Source: Larix kaempferi
Lineage: Eukaryota; Streptophyta; Pinopsida; Pinales; Pinaceae
DNA: 64,000 nucleotides
NCBI GenBank assembly: GCA_027924585.1
Contig: BSBM01001383.1
Coordinates: 1,946,001-2,010,000, forward strand
Direction: 5' to 3'
The position numbers were made by a program, and so were the translations under genes. The notes beneath the pieces were generated by a model. The model did not search any database, was not told the DNA's origin, and saw only the letters and a list, made by a program, of their open reading frames with translations. Within the stretch, counting starts at the first letter, position 1; every line of letters begins with the position of its first letter. This document shows, piece by piece, positions 42,306 to 53,109 of this stretch.

Positions 42306-43071
42306 TGTTACACCAAAACCTTTCCATCATGAGTCATGTATCAGATCCATGCCTTAATCCCTAAAGTTCCTTGGCTAAAACACTGAGAGAAAGGTTGTTG
42401 TCCTTCTCTTTCCATATTTTGTTGTCACCCCAATGCACCCTACCTTTGAGAAAGGAGCGTCGAAACCTTGGTGACACACTTTGCGCCTTAGCAGAGCACG
42501 TCGATGACGCATGCTGACTTTGTACACAGTGCAATGATCCACTTCCGACGCAGGTTTCCTTCCTGCAAGGTGCGTCAGAGTTGGTTAAATTGGATAAAAG
42601 GAAGCTTCGAGCGATTTCTCAAAGCTTGGTGATGTGGAGGCTTATCCCTAGATGTCTAGATAGGTGGCTCTCGATCCCCTAACCTAGTGGGATAATCCCT
42701 TACACCTCTCCCCTAAAAACTCAACCTACTCTATCCTTTTACCCCTATATATACAAACCCCCTCTCCATTGTAAAGAGAGGAAGGACCATAGTACTCTTA
42801 TGCTGGTGAAATTATTCTAGGTGATCCTCATTCATCCTTTGGGAGGCAAGCATTCTATCTTGGAGGCTAGTATTTTTGGATGGAAGTTGCAACATTAAGG
42901 CTTGGGTTGTGACATTTCTTCCCTATGTACTTATGTTTATCGCATTAATACAAGTTCTTTCCATAAGTGTTGTTGTATTGATTATACTTAGAATTTTTCT
43001 CCTTAATTGTTAATCTAGATCAATTCATGTTTATATGTTTTTAATACTTTTATGTTTCCACTTGCTTAACA
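42306..43071 (+). repeat. Possible 3' LTR of the LARD-related remnant
   Basis: It starts TGTTACACC five bases after a G-rich tract. It contains a TATA box (TATATATA near 42746) followed by CCCCTCTCCATTG, and could end TTAACA at 43071. No second LTR or target duplication is seen in the window, so the right boundary is a guess. Confidence 0.35.
42746..42753 (+). promoter_or_regulatory. TATA box in putative LTR
   Basis: TATATATA in CCCCTATATATACAAACC, followed about 25 bp downstream by a purine-rich GTAAAGAGAGGAAGG start-like region. This is an LTR-promoter arrangement like that in the LARD LTR (TATAAAGG then GGAGAG). Confidence 0.45.
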
Positions 43072-43439
43072 TGGTTTTGCAGCTGAAGATCTGAAGACTT
43101 TAGAGCTTGGAGCAATGAGGAGAAAGGAATTACAGACTTGAGGTAAGCCACATCGTGACCTGTCTAGTATTTCTATTGATCTAGGAAAGTAACTGGTATT
43201 GTGTATCTATTTTTTCTAGATCCACTTGGACTAGGGAGATATGTTTTAGTCCGCTTATGTACATTGTCTGTAAACAAAATCCTTGAACTCGAAAGGATTT
43301 CCAGACATATCCCTCATACCTATTACTCCCCATGAAATCCATTGTGTCAATGGTATTTTGAACAAGAGCTCCCCTCAGTCCAATTTTCACCTTTTAAATG
43401 CAGTCCTCACCCCAAGTGGAAACTAGATGTGAAGAAGGA

Positions 43440-43880
43440 AGAACTTCAAGATTGGCTATTAAACAACATTGTCACAACCTATATTTCGATGGTTCCTATA
43501 AAGGAAATCTAGGGGTGGAAAGTGTAGGAGGGATCCTTTTGGACCCCGTAGGAACAATAATGAATTCTTTTTCCTAGGGGATAGTTCATACTACAAATAA
43601 TCAAGCATAATGGTATGCCCTGATGAAGGGGGTGGAGATCTTATTTACATTTAACATACGAAAAGATCTCATTCTTGGAGACTCCTTGATAGACATTCGC
43701 AATGCAAGGAGAAGTTTAAATTTTTCCAACACCATCCACGACAGACTTCAGAGGAGAACCATACGACTTCTTCAAGTAATTAAGGAACCAATCCTCATTC
43801 ATGTTTGAAGGCATAACAATGAATAGGTGAATAGTCTATCCAATCAAGGGATAAGTCTAGACAAAGGGGTATAAAAAAGT
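43440..43880 (+). pseudogene. LINE RNase H remnant (LINE-B)
   Basis: The forward frame reads LYFDGSYKGNLGVESVGGIL, then NNQA followed by a stop and WYALMKGVEI, ILGDSLIDI and a C-terminal VNSLSNQGISLDKG. This is the RVT_3-type RNase H of plant L1 elements: Asp in FDGS, the second acidic residue (normally Glu before W.AL) lost to a TAA stop, and Asp in GDS. No RT is seen upstream, so it is a 3' fragment. Confidence 0.75.
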
Positions 43881-44144
43881 ATGGATGGCATTCCACAATG
43901 AAGGTGGATACCTTATCACTTTGATGGAAGGTTATCATACTAAAAACCTTATAATTCGACAAGACACGTGGCATGAAGGAATTTGCATGAAGCTATAGGA
44001 GTTTGTTGGGTACGCTTGGAGTTTTAATGCCACCTTAAGTGGAGTTCTCGGGCCATCACATTGCATCTCAACTCATATTTGGGTTTTTATGGAGTGCTTT
44101 TTCATCCTGTGCAAATCCTATGGGATATCTATGGAACATGATAT

Positions 44145-44505
44145 CTACATAGAACTATCCATAATTCCTTTGCTCACATTTAGTGCTATGATTGACAAGA
44201 ATGCATACGACTTCAACGAGAATTTGAATTCTTTTATTTCAAATGGAAATAAGCAACAATATGGGGCTAGAGTAGATATTGTTCAAGTATGGTTATACTC
44301 TTCTGGAATTCAGTGTGATAGAAAAATTAGAACTATCCAAAATTCCTTTGTTTGCATTTAATGCTTTGATTGACAGGAATGCAGACAACTTCAACTGGAA
44401 TTTGAATGCTTTTCTTTCCATTGGAAACAAACAACAATTTGGGGCTAGAGTAGAGACTGTTCAGGTATGGTTATACTCTTCTGGCATTCATTGGGATAGA
44501 AACAT
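44145..44505 (+). repeat. 178-bp direct tandem duplication
   Basis: AGAACTATCCATAATTCC at 44151 and AGAACTATCCAAAATTCC at 44329 start copies of the same sequence, including ATTGACAAGAATGCA/ATTGACAGGAATGCA 178 bp apart. The copies are about 85% alike by eye. 178 is not a multiple of three, so the two copies are open in different frames (44089-44361 and 44279-44791); this argues against a repeated protein domain. Origin unknown. Confidence 0.8.
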
Positions 44506-44966
44506 TAATGGGATATGGAAACTCTGCCCCTTTTTGTGGATTTCCTATTTACGTGAACCCTGTGGATTGTCTTTGGAACACCCTCCGTGCACATACAGTG
44601 ATCAAGTGGTCGGGATTGAAGAAAAATTAAGTTGGGTCTTGAAGTGGAGCAAACATTATTGGGTTTTATCTTCCTATAGGAAAGACTTCGGTCTCAAGGG
44701 ATTTGATCTCTTGCCTTTTCATTGTTCAGGTGGTATCCTAGTGCACTATCACATCTCACACTTGGAGATATATGATGTGTATGCATGGTGAATTAATTAT
44801 TGTTGTGTGGGTTTATGTTGCAATCTTTCTCTAAGTCTTTCCCTGGGTTTGAAGATCCTTTGCTTCTCCTTCTAGGTAAAATTTCTTATGTTTTTGTATC
44901 AACCTAACTTTGTCTAGGCATTGATTGTCTTAGCAACAACCTGGAGTGTTTGGGAAGTCTTTGTAG

Positions 44967-45257
44967 GTGGTAATAATCCATCTTGGAGTTGGGGTTTTTT
45001 CAAACAGGGACATGTCTAGTTGGAGAATGGAGCTAAGTGGGATACATAATGATCTTCGAGATCTCAAAGAAATGATGCAGCGCTTGCAATATCAACTAGA
45101 GGGTTTGGTTGACACCATGAGGAAAATAACTTATCATATTTCTCTTTTGGAAACTCTGTTGGCTGATCTGGAAAGAAACCTTCAAGAGCAAGGAGGCCAG
45201 GTAGATAAACTGTATGAAGAATTGGATAAACTTCTCAACCAGGAAAGACATTTTTAG
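44967..45257 (+). CDS. Hypothetical coiled-coil ORF
   Basis: 96 residues. From about residue 18 to the end it reads as heptad-like, Leu-rich and charged helix (LSGIHNDLRDLKEMMQRLQY, then LLADLERNLQEQGGQVDKLY and EELDKLLNQ), a good coiled-coil candidate. The stop at 45255 falls before an AT-rich region. A downstream TTTCAGGTAAGCC at 45327 includes a strong donor-like site. I recognise no family. It could be an exon fragment of a host gene or the tail of a LINE. Confidence 0.35.
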   Translation: MVIIHLGVGVFSNRDMSSWRMELSGIHNDLRDLKEMMQRLQYQLEGLVDTMRKITYHISLLETLLADLERNLQEQGGQVDKLYEELDKLLNQERHF

Positions 45258-45940
45258 AGTAACTCATCACCCTACTAAAGACTCGGTTCACCAACATGGT
45301 GTGGAGATTATAGAGATTGACTCTTTCAGGTAAGCCGATAGAGTTTAGTCTCATAATGGTTTTACAATATCTTTATGCTCATATATGTTTTGTTTCTATG
45401 TTTTTTATTACGACAATATATTCGATATTGTAGTGTTAAAAAGGGTATAGTTCTAGGGAAAAATTTGTTGTATCTGCTTAAAATTGGGGGATTTTAGAAA
45501 TCTGATAATATTTATCTAACTCATCACAACAGTGCAAACTTTTTTTTTTTTTTTCAACCGAAACAACAGTGCAAACTTGTTTGTATTTCTTTATTGATTT
45601 TCTCAACTTGTATTATAAAAAATATACCTATTCTTATTAAAAACATAAATCAAATTAAAAATTAAAAATTATTTTACTAATTCAATTATGATAATATTGA
45701 TACCTTAATTACATATTACAATAATAATAAACATCATTTAATAACTATTTGTAAGAATACACATAGGGTACAACATGTCTACTCAAATTTGAGTAAAGAA
45801 GTTATTGTGGCAACAACAACACTACATTTTCGCTCATAAAAATAACTATAAATACACTTAAAAATGTAATTTATTTAACAATTAATTTTAACATATACTA
45901 GTTTTTGTTTGGATCTCATTTCCTCATTTACAAAACAATT
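45258..45940. other. AT-rich stretch, no gene
   Basis: Homopolymer T tract at 45540-45554, with TTTTATTG-type sequence toward the right. No ORF with content. Confidence 0.55.
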
Positions 45941-47525
45941 TTATTGCGGCGAGAGGCCCTCTATAGTCCAGTATGAGGGAGATCTTGTAACATGTGAGTG
46001 TTTGCGAGTTTGTCGAGTAACAAAATAATACAAAGTAAAAATAATAAATATTATGTCGGCCATAAACAAAAAAGAATAATACAAAGTAAAAAGTAAATAT
46101 GAGACTTAAACTAGAGACTTTAGAGCTTAGGGTTAGGTGGTAAATATTATGTCGGCCATAAGCAAAAAAGAATAATACAAAGTAAAAAGTAAATATGAAA
46201 CTTAAACTAGAGACTTTACTTTTTACTTTTAATACAAAGTAAAAAGTAAATATAAGACTTTAGAGTGTTTGTCAAGTAAGAAAATAATACAAAGTAAAAA
46301 ATAATAAATATTATGTCGCCCATAGACAAAAAAGAATAATACAAAGTAAAAAGTAAATATGAGACTTAAACTAGAGACTTTAGAGGTTAAGATTAGGTGG
46401 CTCAGGTATTGCACTCAAGGAGCTATTCAAGGAGAGGTTTGCACCTTGGGAAATTTGATCCCTCTCTGCGCTTGATAGAGCCTAGGATTTGGATCTAAGT
46501 TGGTGTATTAAAACAATTATGTATTTTAGTACTCTTGAAGAATTCATAAAAATTGTTTTTAGAGTAGTCTATTTATTTTACTTTTTGGATTTTATGGTGA
46601 GTTTTGGTTGGAGATTTAGCACACACGAATACTCCTATGGCACTCAAATTATGCAATTTCCATAACTAATATATGTGATTCCAAGAATTTTTAAGGATTT
46701 TCAACCTTATTTCAAACATTCAAAACAAGATTGAAAACGTAAATTATTTAGACTACATCTTTATTTTTTACACTATTATTTTGAAATATCAATATTTTTC
46801 CAAATAATCTGAGAGATTTCCTACTTTGAAATAATTCCCACTTCTTTTAAACATAGGTGTTTAATTTTAATTTTAAGATTAAAATTTTATATGAAGTTAG
46901 AAGAAAAATAGTAATCGTGGAGGTTTCCTACTTTGAAATCATTCCCACTTCTCTTCAACATGGGTGTTTAAAATAGTTAAGGACAAGTATTTTGTTTTTT
47001 GTTGTGACTTTTATCACGAGTGATAGAGTGGGCTACACACTTTATATTTTGACTTAAAGTGAAGATGATGAAAATGATAACATTGATATTATATTAAATT
47101 TTAAATAATTATGAAGTTTAAATATAAAAATTGAAATGATAATGTAACTATTAATGAGAGAAAGTTGAAATATTATCGGCATATATCTATCTTAAACTAG
47201 GATTTATCGAGTACTCAGAGAGATTCAATTTTTTGAGATGTAATTTTTTTTAATCTTATGCTCAAGAAATTTGATACCTCAATAGATTCGGGTTTAAGTT
47301 TTAATTTTTTCTTTATAGGTCAACATGGAATTTTTAAATTACTTTTCATAATTTTTTTATTTTATGAGTAGACAAGTATTTTTTATTTATTTTTATTTTT
47401 GGTAATGTAGTGCTATGTTACGTACATGACAACATCTCCCCCATACTGGATGGCAGAGCACCCCACTCCTCTCGGTGCAATAAATTTATTGATCCTAATT
47501 TCGTTAATCAAAATTACATATCCAT
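45940..47525. mobile_element. Possible non-autonomous element with inverted ends (MITE/foldback-like)
   Basis: Left end: ATTGCGGCGAGAGGCCCTCT and AGTATGAGGGAGATCTTGTA (45952-46000). Right end, inverted: ATTGCACCGAGAGGAGTGGG and AGTATGGGGGAGATGTTGTC (about 47490-47420, minus strand). They are arms of one family, also present at 26645-26700. Between them are AT-rich DNA, internal direct repeats and a second foldback (47165-47310). No transposase. Target duplications were not resolved. Confidence 0.45.
46040..46400 (+). repeat. Irregular direct repeats inside the inverted-end element
   Basis: TAAATATTATGTCGGCCATA with AAAAAAGAATAATACAAAGT and GAGACTTAAACTAGAGACTT occurs three times (starting near 46044, 46141 and 46304). 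Spacings are about 97 and 163 bp, with GTAAAAAGTAAATAT units between. Confidence 0.85.
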
Positions 47526-47890
47526 AATTTGAATTTTAAAAACAAAATAATTATTGTAAGTGGGTGGGAGGAATGATCGTTACCCTCCCAAGTTCAATTC
47601 TTGTAAGTGACATGATGCTCTTGTTGAGCCCCTATGTAATGAATGAATGGATTATGTAATTTTGGCCATACCTTGATTCTTCTTCGGAATAGCAGGTGTT
47701 GGCATATTTCCCAGTGGATGTAGCTCTTGGTGAACCACCATTGAAAAAAAAAACAAATTTGGAAAATTTGTGATATAAAGGAAGTTGAGGGTGAGCAACA
47801 TTTCCTCTAATAATTTTGTTGTCTTTATAATACGAGACATAACTTTAGTTGATTTCATAATTCTATTACTCTTTAGGACCTACTTAATTA
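47526..47890. other. No gene seen
   Basis: AT-rich, with an A run near 47749. Small ORFs on either strand without motifs. Confidence 0.5.
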
Positions 47891-47892
47891 TA

Positions 47893-47950
47893 GTTATTAT
47901 ATTATTGTCCTCTAAAATCACTTTTGATCGCAAATCTTTCAAATTGAAGT

Positions 47951-47989
<39 letters not shown>

Positions 47990-48044
47990 ATTATATTATT
48001 GTCCTCTAAAATCACTTTTGATCGCAAATCTTTCAAATTGAAGT

Positions 48045-48108
<64 letters not shown>

Positions 48109-48122
48109 TACACACACACACA
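47893..48122 (+). repeat. Compound microsatellite with duplicated flank
   Basis: An approximately 90-bp segment (TTATATTATTGTCCTCTAAA to AAATTGAAGTAATT) is followed by (CT)n near 47952-47985. The same segment repeats from about 47987 and is followed by a longer (CT)n (to about 48089) and then (CA)n (48090-48122). The duplicated flanking sequence shows that the segment plus its (CT)n copied as a unit. Confidence 0.95.
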
Positions 48123-48189
48123 CTTTAATAAAATCACATAATTATTAGATTAAACTAAACAAATAAACCTCTAAACAATAAGGTACCAA

Positions 48190-48820
48190 CTTAAGAATTT
48201 TTACAAAGAGGACCTTTGATGGACCTGGGTGGTGTAGTCTGTGTCAAGCTCATAATGAGACAAATCAACACCTAATCATGCGTTGTACTTTTACACAATA
48301 GGTTTGGATAGAGGTGGTAATGATCTTAGGGCTGGAAGGACACTAGTTTGGGGATACTATAGAAGAAGGGCTTAAGAAGTAGTGCGAAAATGCAGTCATA
48401 CTTTTTTTAGAGATATGCCATTAATCGTGCCTTGGGACATATGGTTAACAAGAAACACACGGATATTTGAAGATAAGGTTGTTCTCCTTTTGGTTGTAAT
48501 AGTTGAAGGTCTGAATATTATAGGCTCCTTTAAACAATAGAGCTTTGTAAAAGCACCTCGAGTGGTGAAGGAGGAGGTTATTGATAAAAGTAGGGCTTGG
48601 GATTACTTTGATGATGCTTCACAAGGGGACCCACTATTAGGATGAGAAAGGGGTATCCTGCATTGAGATGCACTCTCTTAGTTTCAAAGTTGGCATTGGT
48701 AGGGAACAAGCAATTTCTTAGAATCGTTGGCTTTAAAATGGTTCTCACACTTGCTATAAAGTATGGTCAAACAAATGTGCAATTTTTGGGGGGATTTTCT
48801 ATTGGTGATCAAGTGGATCA
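48190..48820 (+). pseudogene. LINE-C zinc-binding domain and RNase H start (broken)
   Basis: Forward frames read AHNETNQHLIMRCTFTQ after a CxxC-like Cys pair, the zf-RVT signature of plant L1 ORF2. Then come WDIWLTRNTRIFEDK and AWDYFDDASQG (RNase H, first Asp region), later ALKMVLTLAIKYGQTNVQF and near the end VIKWIM. Frameshifts and stops split it. It is cut at 48820 by a gag-only LTR element. RNase H sequence seems to resume at 52629. Confidence 0.75.
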
Positions 48821-49642
48821 TGTTGGGATATTCCTATACTCCATCCTAGCCCTAACAACATTCTCCATTTTTGCATTTTCAGTCATGCATGCATTTTGCA
48901 TGCAGTCATGATTTTGCATGCATGCAATTGCATGCATCCCAGTCATCAATCCCAACACCTAGCCCTCAATTAGCTAGCCCCGGGAGCTTCTTTCTGGTCA
49001 TTTTTATCCCTCCTAGTGCTTAGTGCACCCTTCATGTAATTGCATGCATCCCAGGTGCCCTCTCTCACCTACTACTCAGTTGCACTTCAGTCAGTTGAGT
49101 TATCTTTAGATCTTTCCTTGATTTAAGGCTAGATTGACTCTCAACTGACTATATCACTCCAATGGACCTCCAATGAGACTAGACTTCCTATTCTGACTCC
49201 AGTTAGCTCCTCATTAGCCCTCCACTGAGCCTCCTTCATTCAGTTAGTGCCTACATGTGCCAGTTACACCTACCACACTTAATTAGACTCAGTTTGACAT
49301 CTGGTTGACAGTTACTTGTGCATTGATGACTCCACTGATGATGATTAGGACTTCTAGTTGTGCTTTGATGACACTCTAGTGATCTTTTGATCTACTCCAT
49401 GAAGGATAATTTGAATTTCCACCTTGGCATTCGAATCCTCATCATTGTATTACTTATTTGTCCATATTGTGATTAATGAATTAGTGTGTGATGTTATTCT
49501 GCTTCTATCTGAGTTCTACTGTATCATAATTATGTTACTCCTTTACACTGCATTGAGCACTCTTCTTCTATTTTCTTGCTTAATCTTAATATTTCTTGTG
49601 AGATATACATCAGCTCTTAGATATGCTGTGAGGATTTTCACA
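48821..49642 (+). repeat. 5' LTR of gag-only element
   Basis: 822 bp, TGTTGGGATATTCC to TTTTCACA. Clustered CATGCATG/GCATGC motifs lie at about 48883-48942. A hydrophobic ORF inside (49424-49669) recurs in the other LTR copies. Confidence 0.9.
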
Positions 49643-49657
49643 TGGTACCAGAGCATG
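49643..49657 (+). other. Primer-binding site of gag-only element
   Basis: TGGTACCAGAGCATG abuts the LTR. It differs from the Met-tRNA site TGGTATCAGAGC by one base. Confidence 0.85.
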
Positions 49658-49810
49658 CTAAGAGTATAGTCTATCTCCATTCCTGAGAGTTTTTTGCAGG
49701 TTATTATTAAGATTTCGAGTGCAGCAGTTGCAGCAGTTTCTGCACTTTTGCAGCAGTAGCAGTTGCAGACATTTTCTATTGTTTTTTGCAAGTCTTCTGA
49801 AACAGCTTCC

Positions 49811-50833
49811 ATGAATTTGGAAGAAATTACTCCTCTTTCTCCATTCAACTATGATGAATAGAAACCACGGATGATAGCACATTTGAAGAGACATGGTCTC
49901 TTTGATTATTGTTTTGAAAGAGAGTTCGAATCCTCTCAAGAAGAGAAAGATTGGTTAAATGAAGGTGATAGAGCCTCTGCAACCATGATGTTTGCTATGT
50001 CTCGATGCATGGTACACCACTTCTTTTCTATTGAATATCCAAAAGAGCTATGGGCCCATCTGGATGAAATATTTGACAAACAGAATCAAGGTATTGGTCC
50101 AAACCATTTCAAGAGAAAGCCCACTGTTGCATTTGCCCTCCTTGATGATCTCTCTAATCATGAATCGGTATCATACATATCTCATATTGAAGTTGTCCAT
50201 GAAGAAGAAGAACTTGCAGATTCTACACTCATGCTCCAAAATTCTTCTATTTTGAATTATGTGCCAACTCACACTCTAGAAACTGCAGAGGTTCTTAAAT
50301 CCTCTCTTGCACAAGAGTCTGTTGGTTTGCATCATGATCTATTGAATGTTTCAGAGGTCAAATCAGCAATTGGAGGTAATGCATTCACTCTCCTTGATCA
50401 CTCACCTCTTATGTACTATTATATGATCATTTGTACATGCTCTCAGAAGTTTATTGAAGATGTAGGGCATTGCCATTCGCTTGGGATAATTTCTCATGCA
50501 TTTTATGGTTTTGATATCACCTCTATTGGTTCAAAGGAGATCTCAAGAAACCATTCATTAAGTCTTGGAGCTGATTTAAAATCCAAGCAATCACTACTTG
50601 GGATAATTTCTCATGCATATCATGGTTTTGATCTCACCTCTAATGGTTCAAAGGAGATCTCAAGAAACCATTCTTCAAGTCTTGGATCTGATTTGGATTC
50701 AAAGCATTCACTATCATGTTATCGTTCTTTTGGGCATAATCTCATCTATGATGGTTCAAAGGAGAAGACAAAAGACTATCTACACATTCATAGATTTGAT
50801 CCTACCTCAGCTGATTCGAATCATAGGTTCTAG
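49811..50833 (+). pseudogene. Gag-derived ORF with C-terminal repeats
   Basis: From the ATG at 49811 the frame reads NLEEITPLSPFNYDE, hits a TAG at 49859-49861 (where Trp is usual), then continues for 320 residues from 49871. Residues 1-75 of the continuation match Copia gag N-termini (AHLKRHGLFDYC, DRASATMMFAMSRCMVHHFF, YPKELWAHLDEIF). The rest is unrelated to known gag: an acidic linker, then repeats of about 39 residues at 50486-50710 (LGIISHAFYGFDITSIGSKE, LGIISHAYHGFDLTSNGSKE, SFGHNLIYDGSKE). No zinc knuckle, protease or polymerase. The repeated tail may be a novel element-specific region. Confidence 0.65.
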
Positions 50834-51127
50834 GATCATCCTCATACTTTTGGATTTGTTCTCATCACATTCGATCTGAAGAGTAAGTACAAGCACATGC
50901 TTTTTGAGCATGAACCACTTCTTCCCAAGAAGAAGATACCTCCAGACATATGACCAAGCATCACACCTGCTTGAGTTTGGAGCATTTATTTTTGGTGTGC
51001 CTTACAGTCTATTTTGAGGGGGGGTATTTTTCCCATGAGGTTTTCCCCATTTCCTCGGTTTATTGACTGTTATTATTAGTCATTGTATTGGGTGACCTTT
51101 GGTCTCAGTTACCAGGGCCCAGGATGG

Positions 51128-51945
51128 ATTAAGGGGGGGTGTTGGGATATTCCTATACTCCATCCTAGTCCTAACAGCATTCTCCATTTTTGCATTTTCA
51201 GTCATGCATGCATTTTGCATGTAGTCATGATTTTGCATGCATGCATGCAATTGCATGCATCCCAGTCATCAGTCCCAGCACCTAGCCCTCAGTTAGCTAG
51301 CCCCGAGAGCTTCTTTCTGATCAGTTTTAGCCCTCCTAGTGCTTAGTACGCCCTTCATGCAATTGCATGCATCCCAGGTGCCCTCTCTCACCTACCACTC
51401 AGTTGCACTTCAGTTAGTTGAGTTATCTTTAGATCTTTCCTTGATTTAAAGCTAGATTGACTCTCAACTAACTGTATCACTCCGATGGACCTCCAGTGAG
51501 ACTAGACTTCCTATTCTGACTCCAGTTAGCTCCTCATGCACCCTCCACTGAGCCTCCTTCATTTAGTTAGTGCCTCCATGTGCCAGTTACACCTACCACA
51601 CTCATTTAGACTCAGTTTGACATCTGGTTGACAGTTACTTATGCATTGATGACTCCACTGATGATGATTAGGACTTCTAGTTGTGCTTTGATGACACTCC
51701 AATGATCTTTTGATGTACTCCATGAAGGATAATTTGAATTGCCACCTTGGCATTTGAATCCTCACCATTGTATTATTTATTTGTCCATATTGTGATTAAT
51801 GAATTAGTGTGTGATGTTATTCTGCTTCTATCTGAGTTCTACTATATCATAATTATGTTGCTCCTTTACACTGCATTGACCACTCTTCTTCTATTTTCTT
51901 GCTTAATCTTAATATTTCTTGTGAGGTATACATCAGCTCTTAGAT
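51128..51945 (+). repeat. Purine tract and truncated 3' LTR of gag-only element
   Basis: ATTAAGGGGGGG (51128-51139) is the plus-strand primer tract. The LTR runs 51140-51945 and matches the 5' LTR closely until CTCTTAGAT, where the final ~20 bp are absent. Confidence 0.88.
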
Positions 51946-51950
51946 CCGTT

Positions 51951-52628
51951 GTATACCTCACAAGAAATATTAAGGTTAAGCAAGAAAATAGAAGAAGAGT
52001 GGTTAATGCAGTGTAAAGGAGCAACAAAATTATGATACAGTAGAACTCAGATAGAAGCAGAATAACATCACACACTAATTCATTAATCACAATATGGACA
52101 AATAAATAATACAATGGTGAGGATTTGAATGCCAAGGTGGCAATTCGAATTAGCCTTCATGGAGTATATCAAAATATCACTGGAGTGTCATCAAAGCACA
52201 ACTAGAAGTCCTGATCATCATCAGTGGAGTCATCAATGCACAAGTAACTGTCAACTAGATGTCAAACTGAGTCTAACTAAGTGTGGTAGGTGTAACTGGC
52301 ACATGGAGGCAATAACTGAATGAAGGATGCTCAGTGGAGGGTGCATGAGGAGCTAGCTAGAGTCAGAATAGGAAGTCTAGTCTCATTGGAGGTCCATCAG
52401 AGTGATACAGTCAGTTGAGAGTCAATCTAGACTTAAATCAAGGAAAGATCTAAAGATAACTCAACTAACTGAAGTGCAACTGAGTGGTAGGTGAGAGAGG
52501 GCAACTGGGATGCATGCAATTGCATGCAGGACACACTAAGCACTAGGAGGGCTAAAACTGATCAAAAATAAGCTCTCGGGGCTAGCTAACTGATGGCTAG
52601 GTGCTGGGACTGATGACTAGGATGCATG
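51951..52628 (-). repeat. Inverted, 5'-truncated LTR copy
   Basis: On the minus strand it matches the LTR from about base 130 (TGCATCCTAGTCATCAGTCC) to GTGAGGTATAC. The centre is GTGAGGTATAC...GTATACCTCAC around a 19-bp spacer. Together with the 3' LTR it forms an ~1.5-kb imperfect palindrome. Differences from the left arm are scattered, so the arms are not freshly duplicated. Confidence 0.9.
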
Positions 52629-52900
52629 ATCTTAAGAGACTATATTCTACAACCTATTATGGATGATATAGAAGTACTGAAGAATAATTTCAATAACTTG
52701 TAGTGATCCTTAAACCAAAAATTGAATCATAACAATGATATAGAACCCTAAAAATTAACCAAAATACTTTCACCACAAGAATGACACCAAGATATAGAGA
52801 AGTAACCTTAATCGAGGGTAACACTATCAATTACTCCTTATGGAAGGAATCACTCCACAAGCTATGTTTTCTACAAAACAACACATCCAACATATCTCAT
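52629..52900 (+). pseudogene. LINE-C RNase H continuation (probable)
   Basis: The forward frame reads LRDYILQPIMDDIEVLKNNF then NNL, which fits the helix after the GDS block of LINE RNase H. It continues VIKWI(M) at the left junction. Further on REVTLIEGNTINYSLWKESL resembles a LINE C-terminal segment in another frame. Confidence 0.5.
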
Positions 52901-53109
52901 ACAATGAGACTCATGCATATTCATACTTTCTCATGGGTATTCCTAGGGGGATGCCAACTACCCCTTATTATTACAATATTTATAGTAACTACCTAGTGGG
53001 CCTAGTTATCACCCACCAACTACAAGTGGGCCTATTCCATAATTATGGCCACATTGCATACATTATCCCCTTGGGTACCTCCCTCGATACCCAATATTAT
53101 TCTCCCTAG

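Larger units (their letters stand above)
48821..52628 (+). mobile_element. Gag-only LTR element joined head-to-head to an inverted LTR copy
   Basis: A 5' LTR (48821-49642), Met-tRNA primer site, short interior with one gag-like ORF, purine tract and 3' LTR (from 51140) form a 3.1-kb non-autonomous element. The 3' LTR lacks its last ~20 bp. At 51951 it turns into an inverted copy of the same LTR (51951-52628), with arms of about 680 bp around a 19-bp spacer. Both outer flanks lie in LINE-C RNase H sequence that reads through if this block is removed, so the whole block behaves as one insertion. Confidence 0.8.

Noticed and set aside
48190-48820. LINE-B (43440) and LINE-C (48190) as one element
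   Set aside because: Both contain RNase H sequence, so they cannot be successive parts of a single LINE.
49424-52135. Hydrophobic ~81-89 residue ORF present three times (49424 +, 51747 +, 51866 -)
   Set aside because: It lies within the LTR and its inverted copy, so the recurrence is due to LTR duplication; no evidence of translation.
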